NCBI RefSeq assembly: GCF_004027225.2
Contig: NC_044277.2
Coordinates: 36,629,812-36,693,811, forward strand
From: Strigops habroptila
Taxonomy: Eukaryota; Chordata; Aves; Psittaciformes; Psittacidae
DNA length: 64,000 nt
Direction of reading: 5' to 3'
Positions 27,901 to 38,358 of this stretch are shown in pieces. The notes beneath the pieces are model-generated. The model was not told the DNA's origin. It worked only from the letters and a program-made list of their open reading frames with translations, and made no database searches. The stretch's first letter is position 1. Each line of letters begins with the position of its first letter. The position numbers and the translations under genes are program-made.

Positions 27901-30900
27901 AATTATATGAGAAACTTGGAAGTAGAGGGAAGGTTAAGGAATACAATTAATTATCTCATATAAGCATGCTATGATGTACAGGATGGTGAGTCTCTGGTCT
28001 CCCTCTAAGAGACTGTCGCTACGCACCAGTATAGATGATGTTCCAAGGGATGGATTCAGTATCCGCTGAAGTTCCTGCTGACCTTTATTTCTATGAAAAT
28101 GGTGAAGAAAATGATACTTACATAGATACAAGAAATGTGTAACTTACTTTAAGTTATGTCTTATTAGTTGGAGCTGATAGTTCTTTTAATGTTACTGTTG
28201 TGAAATCTGGAGTAATTGAGAAATGAATAAAAAATAATTTCTGTTAATATAAATTAACAGAAATAGAAGACTGTTGGCTGATGCTTTTATACTGTTGGTT
28301 GATGCTTTCATTGTGAAGACATTTAATTTGTGAAACTGTGCTGAGGATCATATTAGGTTTTGCTGTTTAATGAAATACAGAAACAATTTTAAAGGCTAGC
28401 CTGTGTATATTACCTTTAAGATTTAAACCTACATTTCAATTTGTTGTGAAAGAAGGTACTGAAAAATTCTGATTCCCTTGGCTCTTTTGAAGGCCTCAGT
28501 TAAAAGTCTTAACTGTAGCTATTTAGGAAATTGTAATATAAAATCTAAATTCCTTGCAATAACTATCCTCTTACCATCCAAATTCAGCGCTAGAGAACTT
28601 AGCATGGGTGATAAAGCAGAGGCAGAATTTAGTTGGTGAATTGAGAGGAAGCCTTTTAGAAAATAGTCTTGCATAGCTGCCCACTTACCTATGCAAAATA
28701 TCTTGAAGAAATTTTAGTTGCAGGGCATAGCAGGTAATTTTCGTCACCACCACTTAATAATAAGAAACAGTAATAAGACTTGGGAATTAGAACTACTGCA
28801 TCACCAACTTAATTTTTCATGATCCATCTTTAAGATGACCTTTCACACTATCACCTGTAATTCTTCTACGCAGATGTTACCTCAGAAGGGAACGCCTTTA
28901 ATGGACTCAGAGTTAGGCCATTGCCCTTCAACACACAACTCTTCCTGTGCCTTAGACGTGCTAGTTTATGTTGCTGCCTTCCAGCCTTAGGAGCCAGGGT
29001 GATCATGTCCTAGATAAAGGGCAGGATCTCTGCTTTAGCAAAATAGGTTCTTGTATTTCTACTCTGCGAGAGGGAAATTGCCTAATGGGTAGTAGACCCA
29101 CTACATTGTTATATTCTGCCATTTCAGAGGGGTAGGAGGGACCTTGAAAAAGTTCTTTGGATATGCTGATTATGATACCTGTTTCTAATAGTAAGCTAAA
29201 ATTATTTATGACTCTGTGTGTGTGAACAAAATGGGCCCATACTTTGTGGGAGGGGAGGAGTGGGTAGGCAAAGGAGAATGCTCCTCTGTAAAATTCTACA
29301 TGTCTAAATTCAAAAATTGAGAATGAATTTGATGTAGTATCAAACTGAATAACTCTAAAGGTAACCTGGGTAAGAAAACTGGGTTTCACATATATTTTAC
29401 ATAGAAACTACAGGCTTTTGCTATATGTTCCAATTTTCTTTTCTGACACAAAATGACAACTGCGGTCCATTAACAATTTGACAGGGTTCTAAATTCATCA
29501 TAACAACTCACTCATTTGATCCAGTACAGCAGCCTCAGTGATTTGCTTAAAACATACAATGAAATTACAGCTAATTTAATGAACTAAACCTGAATGTGAC
29601 CACATGTTAAAAACCTATTTTTTAACTGTGCTCATCATACAACACCTGGTGCTTAGCTGACACCCACATTTATTTTTTCTAGTTACTGAAGAATTACCAG
29701 AAGTGGAGAATTGAATGCCCAGAAATAAGTGCAGATTTACGACCATCTTCTGTTCTTGGTCTCTTACTTGCTGGCTATCATGGAATCCTGAGATCAAGGG
29801 ACCCACATGGAAGCAAAGTTCTAATATACAGAATTGGTGAGTGACAAAATTGTTTGAACCTGTTTCACTCCTGGCTTTGGCACTGATATTTTTGGTTTGT
29901 TTCATGGTTTTTTGTTTTTAATTATCACAATTTCAGCAGTGAGATACACAGTCTTGGTAGAATTACTGTACTGAAGAAAATTATGTGAATTGATTGGATT
30001 GATGATCTGTTGTTTCTGCTAGTATAACTGTTACTGAATGATGCTGTTTCTGTCAAAACCTTGTACTGGAGGCTACAGCCATAGGTAGAACATACTGCAT
30101 TAGGATTACTGCATCTACAAACATCTTGCATTAGGTAGTACCATCTACAAAAAGAGCGTAGAAGGTGAATGACAGAGCGGGCATACAAAATAACTTCTGT
30201 ACTGGCAAATTGTTCAATTTCAGGACCTTTGATATTACTAGTTACTTTTTATTCCTGAGAAGCGCATTAGAAGTAGTAGCAAGGAACAGAACAGGTGTAT
30301 GTGTATTCTTGTGGTAATGCAGAGTAATCTATCTGCTCTTCAGGACAATGGGATCCCAAGTTATTTACAGCATACGATGTGTTTCGTGTAAGTCTCATCA
30401 CATCTGAACTCATTGTAAAAGAGACTGAGACTCAGCGGAATGGAGTCAAGGCTATCTTTGATCTTCAAGGGTGGCGATTTGCTCATGCATTTCAGATCAG
30501 TCCAGCAGTGGCCAAGAAAATTGCTGCTGTTCTCACAGTAAGTATGACATACTGCTTTACACTGCTTCATTGCTATAACTCCCAATTTTTCATTTGTTTT
30601 AAGCTATAGTAGATTTTCCTTCTGTAGACCTTTCTAGAGTCTATGAAGCTTTAAAGAACAAAATCTTAAATCCATTAAAAGTCGGTTGAGCTTCATTTGA
30701 CTTAAAGTACGTTCTTGTATAGCAGTAAGTGCCCTTTAACCTCTGATGTTTTGTAAGAACTCCATGGACCTGTTACAACACAAGAATTTAATGAGTGTAA
30801 GAGCAGATGAAGCCCAGTTTTGTAAGGATCTGTGTTTGTTATCTCATTTTTTTCCCTGAGACTCAGAGCTTGTGCTGAGTTAAGAGCAAGACAGTACTAA

Positions 30901-33900
30901 CCTGTTACCAGTATGGATGATGCTATGTGATCTTTGTCTGCTACCAACAGAATGTATAATGTTTATGTTCTGCTTGCTTTTTGCCCTGCCTTCCCTCACC
31001 CCCACCCCGAGAATTATTTTGTGCAACTCACTGCTACCTCATCTCCTATTTTTCACAAAACTTGTAGGGACTTTACTGCCTTTAAGACTTGTTCTTTTCT
31101 GACAGATTTGTTTGAACTCTGGCAACGGATATGAGAGGAAATAAAAAGGAATGCAGGAAAAAAAGAACGGGACAGAGAATTGACAGACAAGCTACAATGT
31201 AGTCCTATTTTCCTTTAGAAGTTAAATTGAGTCAGTGATAATAAAACTGTTAGCCTGCAATGTGGAAATGAGCCAGGGAGATAATCTCTTGCTCTGATTT
31301 GGTAAGATGCATATCTGAGGTTCAGTCAAAGCTTAGTCATTGAACTAGTATCATTGTAACTTCAGCTGTTCTTCCTTTTTGGTACCTTCTGTGAAACTTC
31401 TGTGAAACCAGGAGGTATTCCCAACTTTCCACACATAGAATAAGAACTCTTGATGTTCATACGGTCTTGGGCCAGATCTCATGAGAACTGGACTAGTAAG
31501 AGTGTCTCAGTTGATTTCTGAGGTAGTAAAAAAAATTGCTAGTAATTTTTTAACCTTGGAATAGAGCAGAAAGGAGGTAGAACAGGATTTGCATTTACAG
31601 CTAAAGGTTTCAATACATTACCTCAAACCAGGAAATTCTTTGAATGTCATGTTTCTATCATGATCTGTTTCAGATCTGTTGCATGTTTTTCAAGCTTCTA
31701 AATTTTTATTATAGGTATTGAAAAAACAGATGGAAAATATTTGTGCGTTTCCAGTGTTCTTTTCTAAGAAGAGAAACAAGTTTAACTCATTTGTTTTCGG
31801 GTTCCTTTCATCACTTTAACTGGGTTCATATATTTCACCCAGAGATTGTTGTAGTGTTGTTCAATATACTTCATAAGTAAAAGCTAAGGAATCTTAGTTT
31901 CAACCCTATTTTTTACTTTATAAACGTGTCTTGCAAGTTACTACCCTGCAGGAAGAAACAGAAGTTAATAGAAAAGAAATACATACAAAGAAATGGGAAG
32001 TGTAGTCAGATTAGTAAGTGACATCATCTTGAAAAATCTGTTACCCCAGGCAAAACCAAATTGTTTTGTGAGAAACATGACATTAGACTTTAAGTATATG
32101 ATAGCACATAATAGCATGTAATAAACCTATAATCTGATAATTTTTAGGTCTTTGTCATACATTAAAATCTAAAAGGAGTTGCACTTAAGAAAGGTGTGGG
32201 GTTTGGTTTTGGGTTTTTTTGGATTTTTTTATCCATGAGTGCATGAAATAATGTGAGAAGACCTACTGTACTAATGGGGAGAAATGTTTGTGAGGAGTAC
32301 CATTTTTATAAGCAGAAAATCTCTGGTTGCAGAGGTAGTATCAGGTAGGGTATGAATGGAAACTATACTTTCCCCATTGCATAATGGTGTCTTTCAGTAC
32401 TTTCAGTACCATATTTTCTTTTAACTTTCAAAGGTCTGGGACTTCTAAATGAATTGTGAATGAAGTAGAAGTATTTCATATTATAAAGGCTGTATAGCAG
32501 ACCATTTTTATTTTAAGTATTCCAGTAATCTTGTTGTAAAGCTGAACTTCTGGCTTGCTCAAATTCCCAGTAATTTCAAGGCTTGTCTCTAAATTATAAT
32601 TTATTTAACTTAAGTTAGTAGCTTCAATGGTTTATATTTATATATATTTACATACTATCCTTCAGGCTGTAAATTGCCAATGAAAGCACATGGTGTGATA
32701 GATTTTTTTTTTTGTACATTAGCAGCAGAATCTCTTGTGAAGAATTATACGTCTGAGGAAATGCTGAGCACAAGCTTTATGTACATTACGTACAATTTGG
32801 TGAGGGTTTTCTTGTTTATTTTTCTGGTTTGTTGGGTTTTTTTAATAGTCAGCCTCTCTGTTTTGTTTGGGTTTCCCTCCCCTTTCCCCCTTCTAATGGG
32901 AAGAACATTGATGTGATTGATGCGATTTTTCTAAGTGTTATTGGGGCAGTGTAAATTAAGAACACTACAAAGTGCAGGAATTGGTAAGGTCAGGAAGAAT
33001 GTTCTAACTTACGGACTTGGTAGTTTTCAAAGACCTGTCCTTAACAATAGAACCTTTTCAAAATTTTCTTTTTCTTACACCTTTTTTCATGTATGTTGAC
33101 AGGATTCCTTTCCACTAAAAGTTCGGGGTATCCACTTGATAAATGAGCCTTTATTCTTCCACCCAGTCTTCGCTCTAATTAAGCCTTTTCTCACTGAAAA
33201 AATAAAGGAACGGGTGAGTGCACACAAATATTTCTTTCTGCCACAAAACCCTTACGTGATGATCTGTAGCACTTCCCTTAGGATCTGGTACTCCTGAGCA
33301 CTGAAAAGCATAAATCATTTTTGTGTGTTAGTGCCATGCACGCCTCCAGAATGTAATTGTAAAGCATTCACAGTCATCAGTGATGTGAGAGTTCAAGCGG
33401 TTGCTGTTGTCACCACTCTGAAGAGAAAAAACACTGTGACGCAGAGAGGTTAAATAATTTCCTTAAGGCCACACAGCAATTCTTCTGCAGAACTAGGAAA
33501 AAATAGGTCCTGGATTTCCCAGCACTGTGCCTATAAATGACAGTGAGAAATTGTCATTAAACAGTGATGTTATGCTCCAAGTAGTGTAGAATTAGTAGAA
33601 GACAATTTTTAAGTTCTGAAAGAGCTGCAGAGGCATTTATGCATCAAAAATCGGTCAGGCTTAAGTTCAGGATTTTTCCCAAATAGCTTCTTAGTTGTTT
33701 TAAGTGTTTTTGCAATTTTAAATCTGAAAACCTGTTTGCATGTGGATGCAAAAGCATGTCAAGAATTCTGCTTTATTGTAGCATAGGAAGAATATTGGAG
33801 ACTTCAGCTAACACTAAAGTACTGTGAAATGTTAACAGCAGACTAAGGTACAAAGCAAGCAGCCCTGCCTATTGCTATTCCCACTCTGAAGCCTCCTTAT

Positions 33901-35323
33901 CTCAGCACAAGGATCTTGTGCATTTGCAGTCGCTATGACACTCAGGGCCAGTAGATCCATGTTTTTTCTGGTCACTGTTAGCATTTATTTGCCAGTACTC
34001 TTTTCGTAGCATGTGTGTTTTGTTATGGGAGCCTTGTGCAGTACCTCACTCTCAAAAGATGGTAAAAAAAGGGAGTATGTTCCAGCAGCCTGATGCCATG
34101 GCCCTTCATCTCTTACGTTAATACTGTGAAAAAAGCCCCTGTCAGCTGATCCAGCTCAGAATATCTCAGGAGAGAACTCAAAAAGCAGAAGAGAGGGCAG
34201 ACAAAGAGTAAAGGCCTAAAAGAAAATAAACCAGATATCCTAGTTCATGGAATGGAACAGAAGCAGATGGGCTTACACATACGATCTCAAAACAAACCTC
34301 TAAGGGCCAGTTCCCCATACCTTAATAGGAGTAATTACTATTCACTCATTATCTTAATTCCTGATGGAAAAGCGTTAGGTAAAAGACAGCTACTTTTTGA
34401 GTGCATATTCTTGTAGTCTTTGCATAATAGTAATTGCAGAAAATGCACGTCACGTATTAATAAGAGGCCTATAAAAGTGTCTGACTTAAAATAATAAATA
34501 AGGCATCAAAATAGCTGCAATAAAGCAAGAAGAACCAAAACTACAGTATTACAAGGGTTAAAAAGGAGGCATAGTCCAGTATCTAATTGCAGTTGGACCT
34601 TGAAATATAAGGACCAAGATACCCATTCTTTTCAATTTCCTCCTTGGCTGGATGAACCTACATACATACTGCATAATGCTGTTTTTAAATACATGTGGCA
34701 GAAACAGTAATGGCCAGGAGCCAGACTGGCCTTTTCTTGGAAATGACGGAAAAGCAAGCGCATAATATCTATAATGATAAGACCAAATACCGGTCTTTCC
34801 ATGGTTTAGCTCACTTTAGCCGTTCAATGTCACTAAACCAGTCTGGAACAAGTGTGTAGTTTGTTTCAGCTCCTGTGCTTAAAGCTGCATAAAACGCAGT
34901 TCTTGAGTTGTAGTCCATGCTTCACCAAGCTGCAGATACTGAGCAGACAGTTTGAGCATCCATGGGAAACTCACTTATATGGTACTTTCTCCTTCATTTA
35001 AGGAGCTCATTATGAACAGGTACGCTTGTCTAGTCAAACTGAGCTGGTGGCTTCAGCTCTTGCACCGAGTTTCTTTGCTGCTTGTTTTCACTCCATAGTC
35101 TAGCATTCATACCCAAGTAAATGCTTTTCATATTTTGTTGTAGGTGCATATGCATGGAAATAACTACATGCAGAGTCTGACCGAACACTTCCCCATCAGC
35201 ATTCTCCCACAGGAGTATGGGGGTGAGGAAGTCTCCTTTGAAGAGCTGGCCAAGGAATGGACTGACTTTATAGTGGCATCTGCAGATTATCTTCAGAGCA
35301 TTTCTCTGTTTGCCCACGAATAA
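21355..35323 (+). CDS. TTPA: alpha-tocopherol transfer protein, complete, 5 exons
   Basis: Cytosolic lipid-transfer protein that binds alpha-tocopherol (vitamin E) and moves it to the plasma membrane for export, mainly in liver (family knowledge). Coding exons are 21355-21549, 29683-29836, 30344-30537, 33103-33213 and 35144-35323. Together they give 277 residues, against 278 in human. Layout: CRAL-TRIO N-terminal helical region about residues 8-70, then the CRAL-TRIO lipid-binding fold about 85-250. R56 and H98 align with human R59 and H101, both altered in vitamin E deficiency ataxia. K187, R189, K214 and R218 align with the human phosphoinositide-binding basic patch (K190, R192, K217, R221). 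All introns are GT-AG; sizes are about 8.1, 0.5, 2.6 and 1.9 kb. The start at 21355 is chosen because its N-terminus matches the usual length; an in-frame ATG at 21304 would add 17 residues. GGH follows 2.9 kb downstream on the same strand. The related CRAL-TRIO proteins RLBP1 and CLVS are less likely, given the close match throughout. Confidence 0.97.
22047..22115 (+). repeat. three spaced copies of a 13-bp motif
   Basis: AGGTTACAGTAAG occurs exactly at 22047-22059, 22083-22095 and 22103-22115, at uneven spacing (36 and 20 bp), early in TTPA intron 1. Partial versions (GGTACAGTCA) lie between. Probably a decayed minisatellite. Confidence 0.9.
25725..25810. repeat. TG/TA-rich microsatellite-like stretch
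   Basis: Alternating TGTG, TATA and ATGTGTGTGTATAT segments in TTPA intron 1. Imperfect and mixed, so an old microsatellite rather than a clean one. Confidence 0.75.
28237..28264. repeat. perfect inverted repeat, 12-bp arms, 4-nt loop
   Basis: Left arm ATTTCTGTTAAT, loop ATAA, right arm ATTAACAGAAAT, an exact reverse complement. It lies in TTPA intron 1 and could fold as a hairpin in RNA or a cruciform in DNA. It is AT-rich, with no flanking features that mark it as a microRNA. Confidence 0.95.
28270..28311. repeat. tandem duplication of a 21-bp unit
   Basis: Copies at 28270-28290 and 28291-28311 differ at two bases (GGCTG against GGTTG and TTTTA against TTTCA). It starts 5 bp after the inverted repeat at 28237-28264. 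Confidence 0.92.
29683..29836 (+). CDS. TTPA: TTPA coding exon 2
   Basis: 154 nt after a TTTTTTCTAG acceptor; donor GTGAGT at 29837; ends in phase 1. It encodes [16 protein letters not shown] and, further on, [11 protein letters not shown]. The histidine there (H98) corresponds to human H101. It begins the CRAL-TRIO lipid-binding domain. Confidence 0.97.
30344..30537 (+). CDS. TTPA: TTPA coding exon 3
   Basis: 194 nt after a CTCTTCAG acceptor; donor GTAAGT at 30538; ends in phase 0. It completes a split Gly codon and reads [17 protein letters not shown], ending [10 protein letters not shown]. This is the core of the CRAL-TRIO pocket. An open reading run through the donor into intron 3 is not coding. 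Confidence 0.97.
33103..33213 (+). CDS. TTPA: TTPA coding exon 4
   Basis: 111 nt (37 codons), acceptor TTGACAG, donor GTGAGT at 33214, phase 0 at both ends. It encodes [16 protein letters not shown] through LTEKIKER. It contains all four basic residues of the phosphoinositide-binding patch. It was found by homology and splice signals, because no long open frame surrounds it. Confidence 0.97.
33430..33535 (+). mobile_element. MIR-like SINE relic in TTPA intron 4
   Basis: Contains GCAGAGAGGTTAAATAATTT, then CCTTAAGGCCACACAGCAA and GCAGAACTAGGAA. This matches the order of the 3' half of amniote MIR elements (AGAGAGGTTAAGTAACTTGC, CCAAGGTCACACAGC, GGCAGAGC). No ends or target duplications can be made out. 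Confidence 0.6.
35144..35323 (+). CDS. TTPA: TTPA coding exon 5 (terminal)
   Basis: 180 nt including the TAA stop, after a TTGTTGTAG acceptor. It begins [12 protein letters not shown], then an EYGGEE motif typical of the domain end, and finishes with a short acidic tail ending AHE. It reads HFPISILP where human reads HFPDILP, one residue longer. Confidence 0.96.
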   Translation: MHMHGNNYMQSLTEHFPISILPQEYGGEEVSFEELAKEWTDFIVASADYLQSISLFAHE

Positions 35324-37973
35324 CCTTATTACAGTATTATTTCAATTATTGAACACTGGAAATAAGTTTAGTACAAAATCTTTCATGTAAACTTGAAATT
35401 AATATAAATGAAACCAGAATGTCTTTGCAGGGCACTGAGTACTATACTGACTGCACTTTTTGTACTAACTGGAATCTGTCAGTATGTACATCTGAAGAGA
35501 TTAATGAATTCTACATACTTACTGTACTGTTTGTAACTGATTAACTTGTATGCCAAAAAGCTCAATAGTGCGTTGGATATCAGAAATTGATAACTGCTCT
35601 TGTTAAGTCTTTGGAGACAACTTATCTGTAATAATGCAATCAAGAACCTTATGCTTAGCTCTTCTATCTTGCCTTGTCAAGACAACAGGTTACGAAAAAG
35701 AACAGAATGTGAATGGGGTAGATTACTTTGTTGGGAAGTATGACTATGGGGCTAATTTGCAATAAGTGAAATGAGGCTGCTTTTTGGATTGATTCTCAGG
35801 GAAAAGGACTGTTTAGTTATTGTCAAATTGACAGTTACTCAGCAATAGTGAGACATTTGTGTTTGTTAATCCTTGTGCTGCTTGTGTAGCTTCCCTTAAT
35901 TAACACAGTAATCTTCCAGTTTTATAGAGGAAGATAGGGAAAACACCATGTACCTGTTCTTCAAAGAACAGTATGAATCAGGAGGAGGAACTCATAAGAG
36001 AGTCAAAACAACCTTGAAAATTCTGATTTTCTTTCTTCAAAGAGGTAATGGGTGTGGAAAGCTATAAACAACTCAGATTATCACTTTTAATTCCTACTGT
36101 AGAGCACTACAGAGATCAAGAGCTTTTAGCTGTTTGCAGTAGCTGTTTGTTCTGGAGGGTGAAGTAGATTATCCTTTGTGGATCTGAACTTTAGAAGTAT
36201 CTGTTGTATAGTTTAAGGGTACTTTTAGGTCACTTTGGACCTCAGTGTCAGAGATGCTGGGTATCTTCATTTTATTTTCAGAAAAGTAATTGGTAACTCA
36301 CCATTTTATGTCTTCTGTTAGGCACTGGAAGAAATTATTTTTAATTTTAATTTTAATTTCTTTATTTCTGTAGGGGTAATGAAAAAGATCTGTCTATACT
36401 TACTGAAAACATTTATTAAGGGCCATTATTCAGATATGAACCCTGCCTGTGTAAAAGCTATCACTCACATTACATTGCAGTATCATCCTGCAATCCTCAG
36501 TATCTAATAATCTAAAAAAATATTTTACTTTTCACTCAGCCTTTTGTTAAAATCTCTGTCAGTATACCTAGAGTTTGTTTACAGTTTTTAACCCTGTTTT
36601 GAAATAGGCCAGGGGTTTTTTGCAGAAGCACTGTATATTTAAACATTCCATATGAATCTTCATATAAATGAATCTAGAACAAACGCTCTGGTTATCAGGT
36701 AGCTAGAAATGCTAACTTCAGTTATTTTGGAATCCTCAGGACACATTGGGATGTTGTATTAGTATATGCTTAGGAGAAAGAAATGAGGGGAAATTGTATT
36801 AAATCAGAAATGTTGTCTTTTAGATTATCATTAATACTGCATTATTGAAAAGCCATTGGAAGCTGTTCTTTATTGGTAAGAGGAACATTTATGAAAGGCC
36901 CACAGAATACTTGTTGGTTCTACTTTCTTCTGCTGTGGTAGGGTCAATGTCAGATGCAAAATTATTCCAAAACTGAGAAAGACTTTTTAATACTTCTTTT
37001 TTTTATTCCAATTCCCTCATTTCCTCAAGTGCATTTTTCATTCTCTTTCACGATATATTTGATATGGAGCCTAAATTTAAAGAAAAATTTTTCAGATACA
37101 TTTTCATATGACCATATACTTCATATATCTATCTTTTTCTCAGATTGAACTATTTTGTGATATAAAAGCTCCTTAAATAGAGGAGTTTGGTGAAGTGCTA
37201 ATTCTTCTTTATAAGAAAATAAGCTAAGTAGTCAGGCATCTGGCAGTTCTTCAAGTGTATAACTCAAGTCTCAAGTCATTTACAAACTAGGGAACTGAAG
37301 CTATTGTCTTAATCTTATGCTCCTGCAATTTTAATCCTTGAATGTAAACTGCATAAAGGAACAAACTGTGTTTCAGTGAACAGGAAGATTTAAACTTTCC
37401 CTATGCAACCAGTCTCTAATCATTTGCTGTTTTATGTAGCAGAGACTTCATTTGATTGCATATGGATATGCGCAGGTACAAAATGTAGCTGGGTTTTATT
37501 AACCTTCCTTTGGACTGCACCAACTCTGTGAATATAATGTCCTAAATATCATCAGATATACCCTGAATCTGTTACTAAATGGTAACATATTTGCATAACA
37601 CAACAGTTAGGGCACAGAGTGCAGTTACTTTTTCATGCACTGTTAATTATTTTTTAATGTTTACATGTTATATGGGTGGTAGGAACTCTTAATTGTGGTT
37701 GCTGTTAATAATAAGGACACAAGAAAATGAGAACATTTGTGTGATGACTGGAGGAGGTGTCTGTATGACGGGAGGTGGTCTGGCAGCTTTGAGCTGCAGA
37801 GTCAACAAAAGAAGTAAAAATCTAGGTGCATTATTCTTTAAGAATATAAGGGATGCTCTGAAAAAGGACGGTTGCTGTTAGATGATGGAAATAATTCACT
37901 ACTGACTATAAGCACAATGTAAGGCTCAATGTTTTTATAATTTTTTACCTATTAACACCATTATATTAATAAA
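35324..37973 (+). other. TTPA 3' UTR candidates and tandem intergenic gap
   Basis: AT-rich sequence after the TTPA stop codon. Possible poly(A) signals are a variant AATATA at 35401-35406, ATTAAA at 36798-36803 and a canonical AATAAA at 37968-37973. The last would give a 2.6 kb 3' UTR ending about 150 bp before the GGH CpG island. An (AATTTT)n-like run lies near 36337-36361. No coding exon was seen. Which signal is used needs 3'-end reads. Confidence 0.5.
37968..37973 (+). terminator. canonical AATAAA, possible TTPA poly(A) signal
   Basis: The first exact AATAAA I find downstream of the TTPA stop. It is followed within about 40 nt by a T/G-rich stretch (TTGGTCTGTCACTGGTTTATG), as expected of a cleavage region. 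It lies only 262 bp before the GGH start codon. Confidence 0.45.
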
Positions 37974-38125
37974 CCTCTTCTAGTTGATCCAGCTTGGTCT
38001 GTCACTGGTTTATGATGCAGGAACTACTTTATCGCAGCACTGAGAAGGGGCCTCAGCAAGGCCGAGGCCTGCGGCTCCCTCCGGGCGCAGCCCCCTTGCG
38101 CGGCCCTCAGCGCCTCGCCGCCGGA

Positions 38126-38144
38126 ACTACATTTCCCGGCGTGC
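38126..38144 (+). promoter_or_regulatory. ZNF143/THAP11-type SBS motif in GGH promoter
   Basis: Reads ACTACATTTCCCGGCGTGC, close to the well-known vertebrate promoter element with consensus ACTACAATTCCCAGCATGC. The differences are a T for A in the first block, G for A after CCC, and G for A before TGC. It lies about 90 bp upstream of the GGH start codon, in a typical promoter position. Confidence 0.65.
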
Positions 38145-38170
38145 CCCGCGGCGCAGGCGGGCCGGGCGCT

Positions 38171-38344
38171 ATGCGGCGCAGGGCCGAGGCGGCGGTGGCG
38201 CCGTTGGTGCTGACAGGCAACGGGCGACGGGGCTATGGGGCGCCTCGCAGGGCGTCCTCCCGGCCCGGCAGCCACCCTGCTCCTGCTCCGCTGTGCCGCC
38301 GCAGTCTCCGTTGTGCTGTGCGGCCGCCTGGCGGGGGGCAATGA
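38171..38344 (+). other. upstream ORF overlapping the GGH start codon
   Basis: An ATG at 38171, out of frame with GGH, opens a 57-codon frame that ends in TGA at 38342-38344, about 107 bp past the GGH ATG at 38235. The peptide is Arg/Ala/Pro-rich, as any frame would be in this GC-rich DNA, so it is probably not a functional protein. It would matter only if transcription starts upstream of 38171. Confidence 0.4.
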
Positions 38345-38358
38345 AAGACCCATCATCG
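38235..38358 (+). CDS. GGH: GGH coding exon 1
   Basis: Starts [20 protein letters not shown] and carries the signal peptide and the first residues of the mature enzyme (NERPII). Donor GTAAGG at 38359, phase 1. The signal region does not resemble the human one residue by residue, which is usual for signal peptides. Confidence 0.92.

Larger units (their letters stand above)
21550..29682 (+). other. TTPA: TTPA intron 1 (8.1 kb)
   Basis: Opens within the CpG island, then turns AT-rich. It contains the three-copy 13-bp motif near 22050, the TG/TA run near 25725, a C/T-rich run at 27465-27500, and the hairpin and 21-bp duplication near 28240-28311. No CR1 copy or extra exon was recognised. Confidence 0.85.
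29837..35143 (+). other. TTPA: TTPA introns 2 to 4
   Basis: Intron 2 is 29837-30343, intron 3 is 30538-33102 and intron 4 is 33214-35143. They are AT-rich with polypyrimidine runs. The only element recognised is the MIR-like relic at 33430-33535. No alternative coding exon was seen. Confidence 0.85.

Noticed and set aside
38024-38356. 110-codon minus-strand frame across the GGH promoter
   Set aside because: GC-rich shadow frame opposite GGH exon 1, with no recognisable domain. A divergent transcript is possible but not shown by the sequence.
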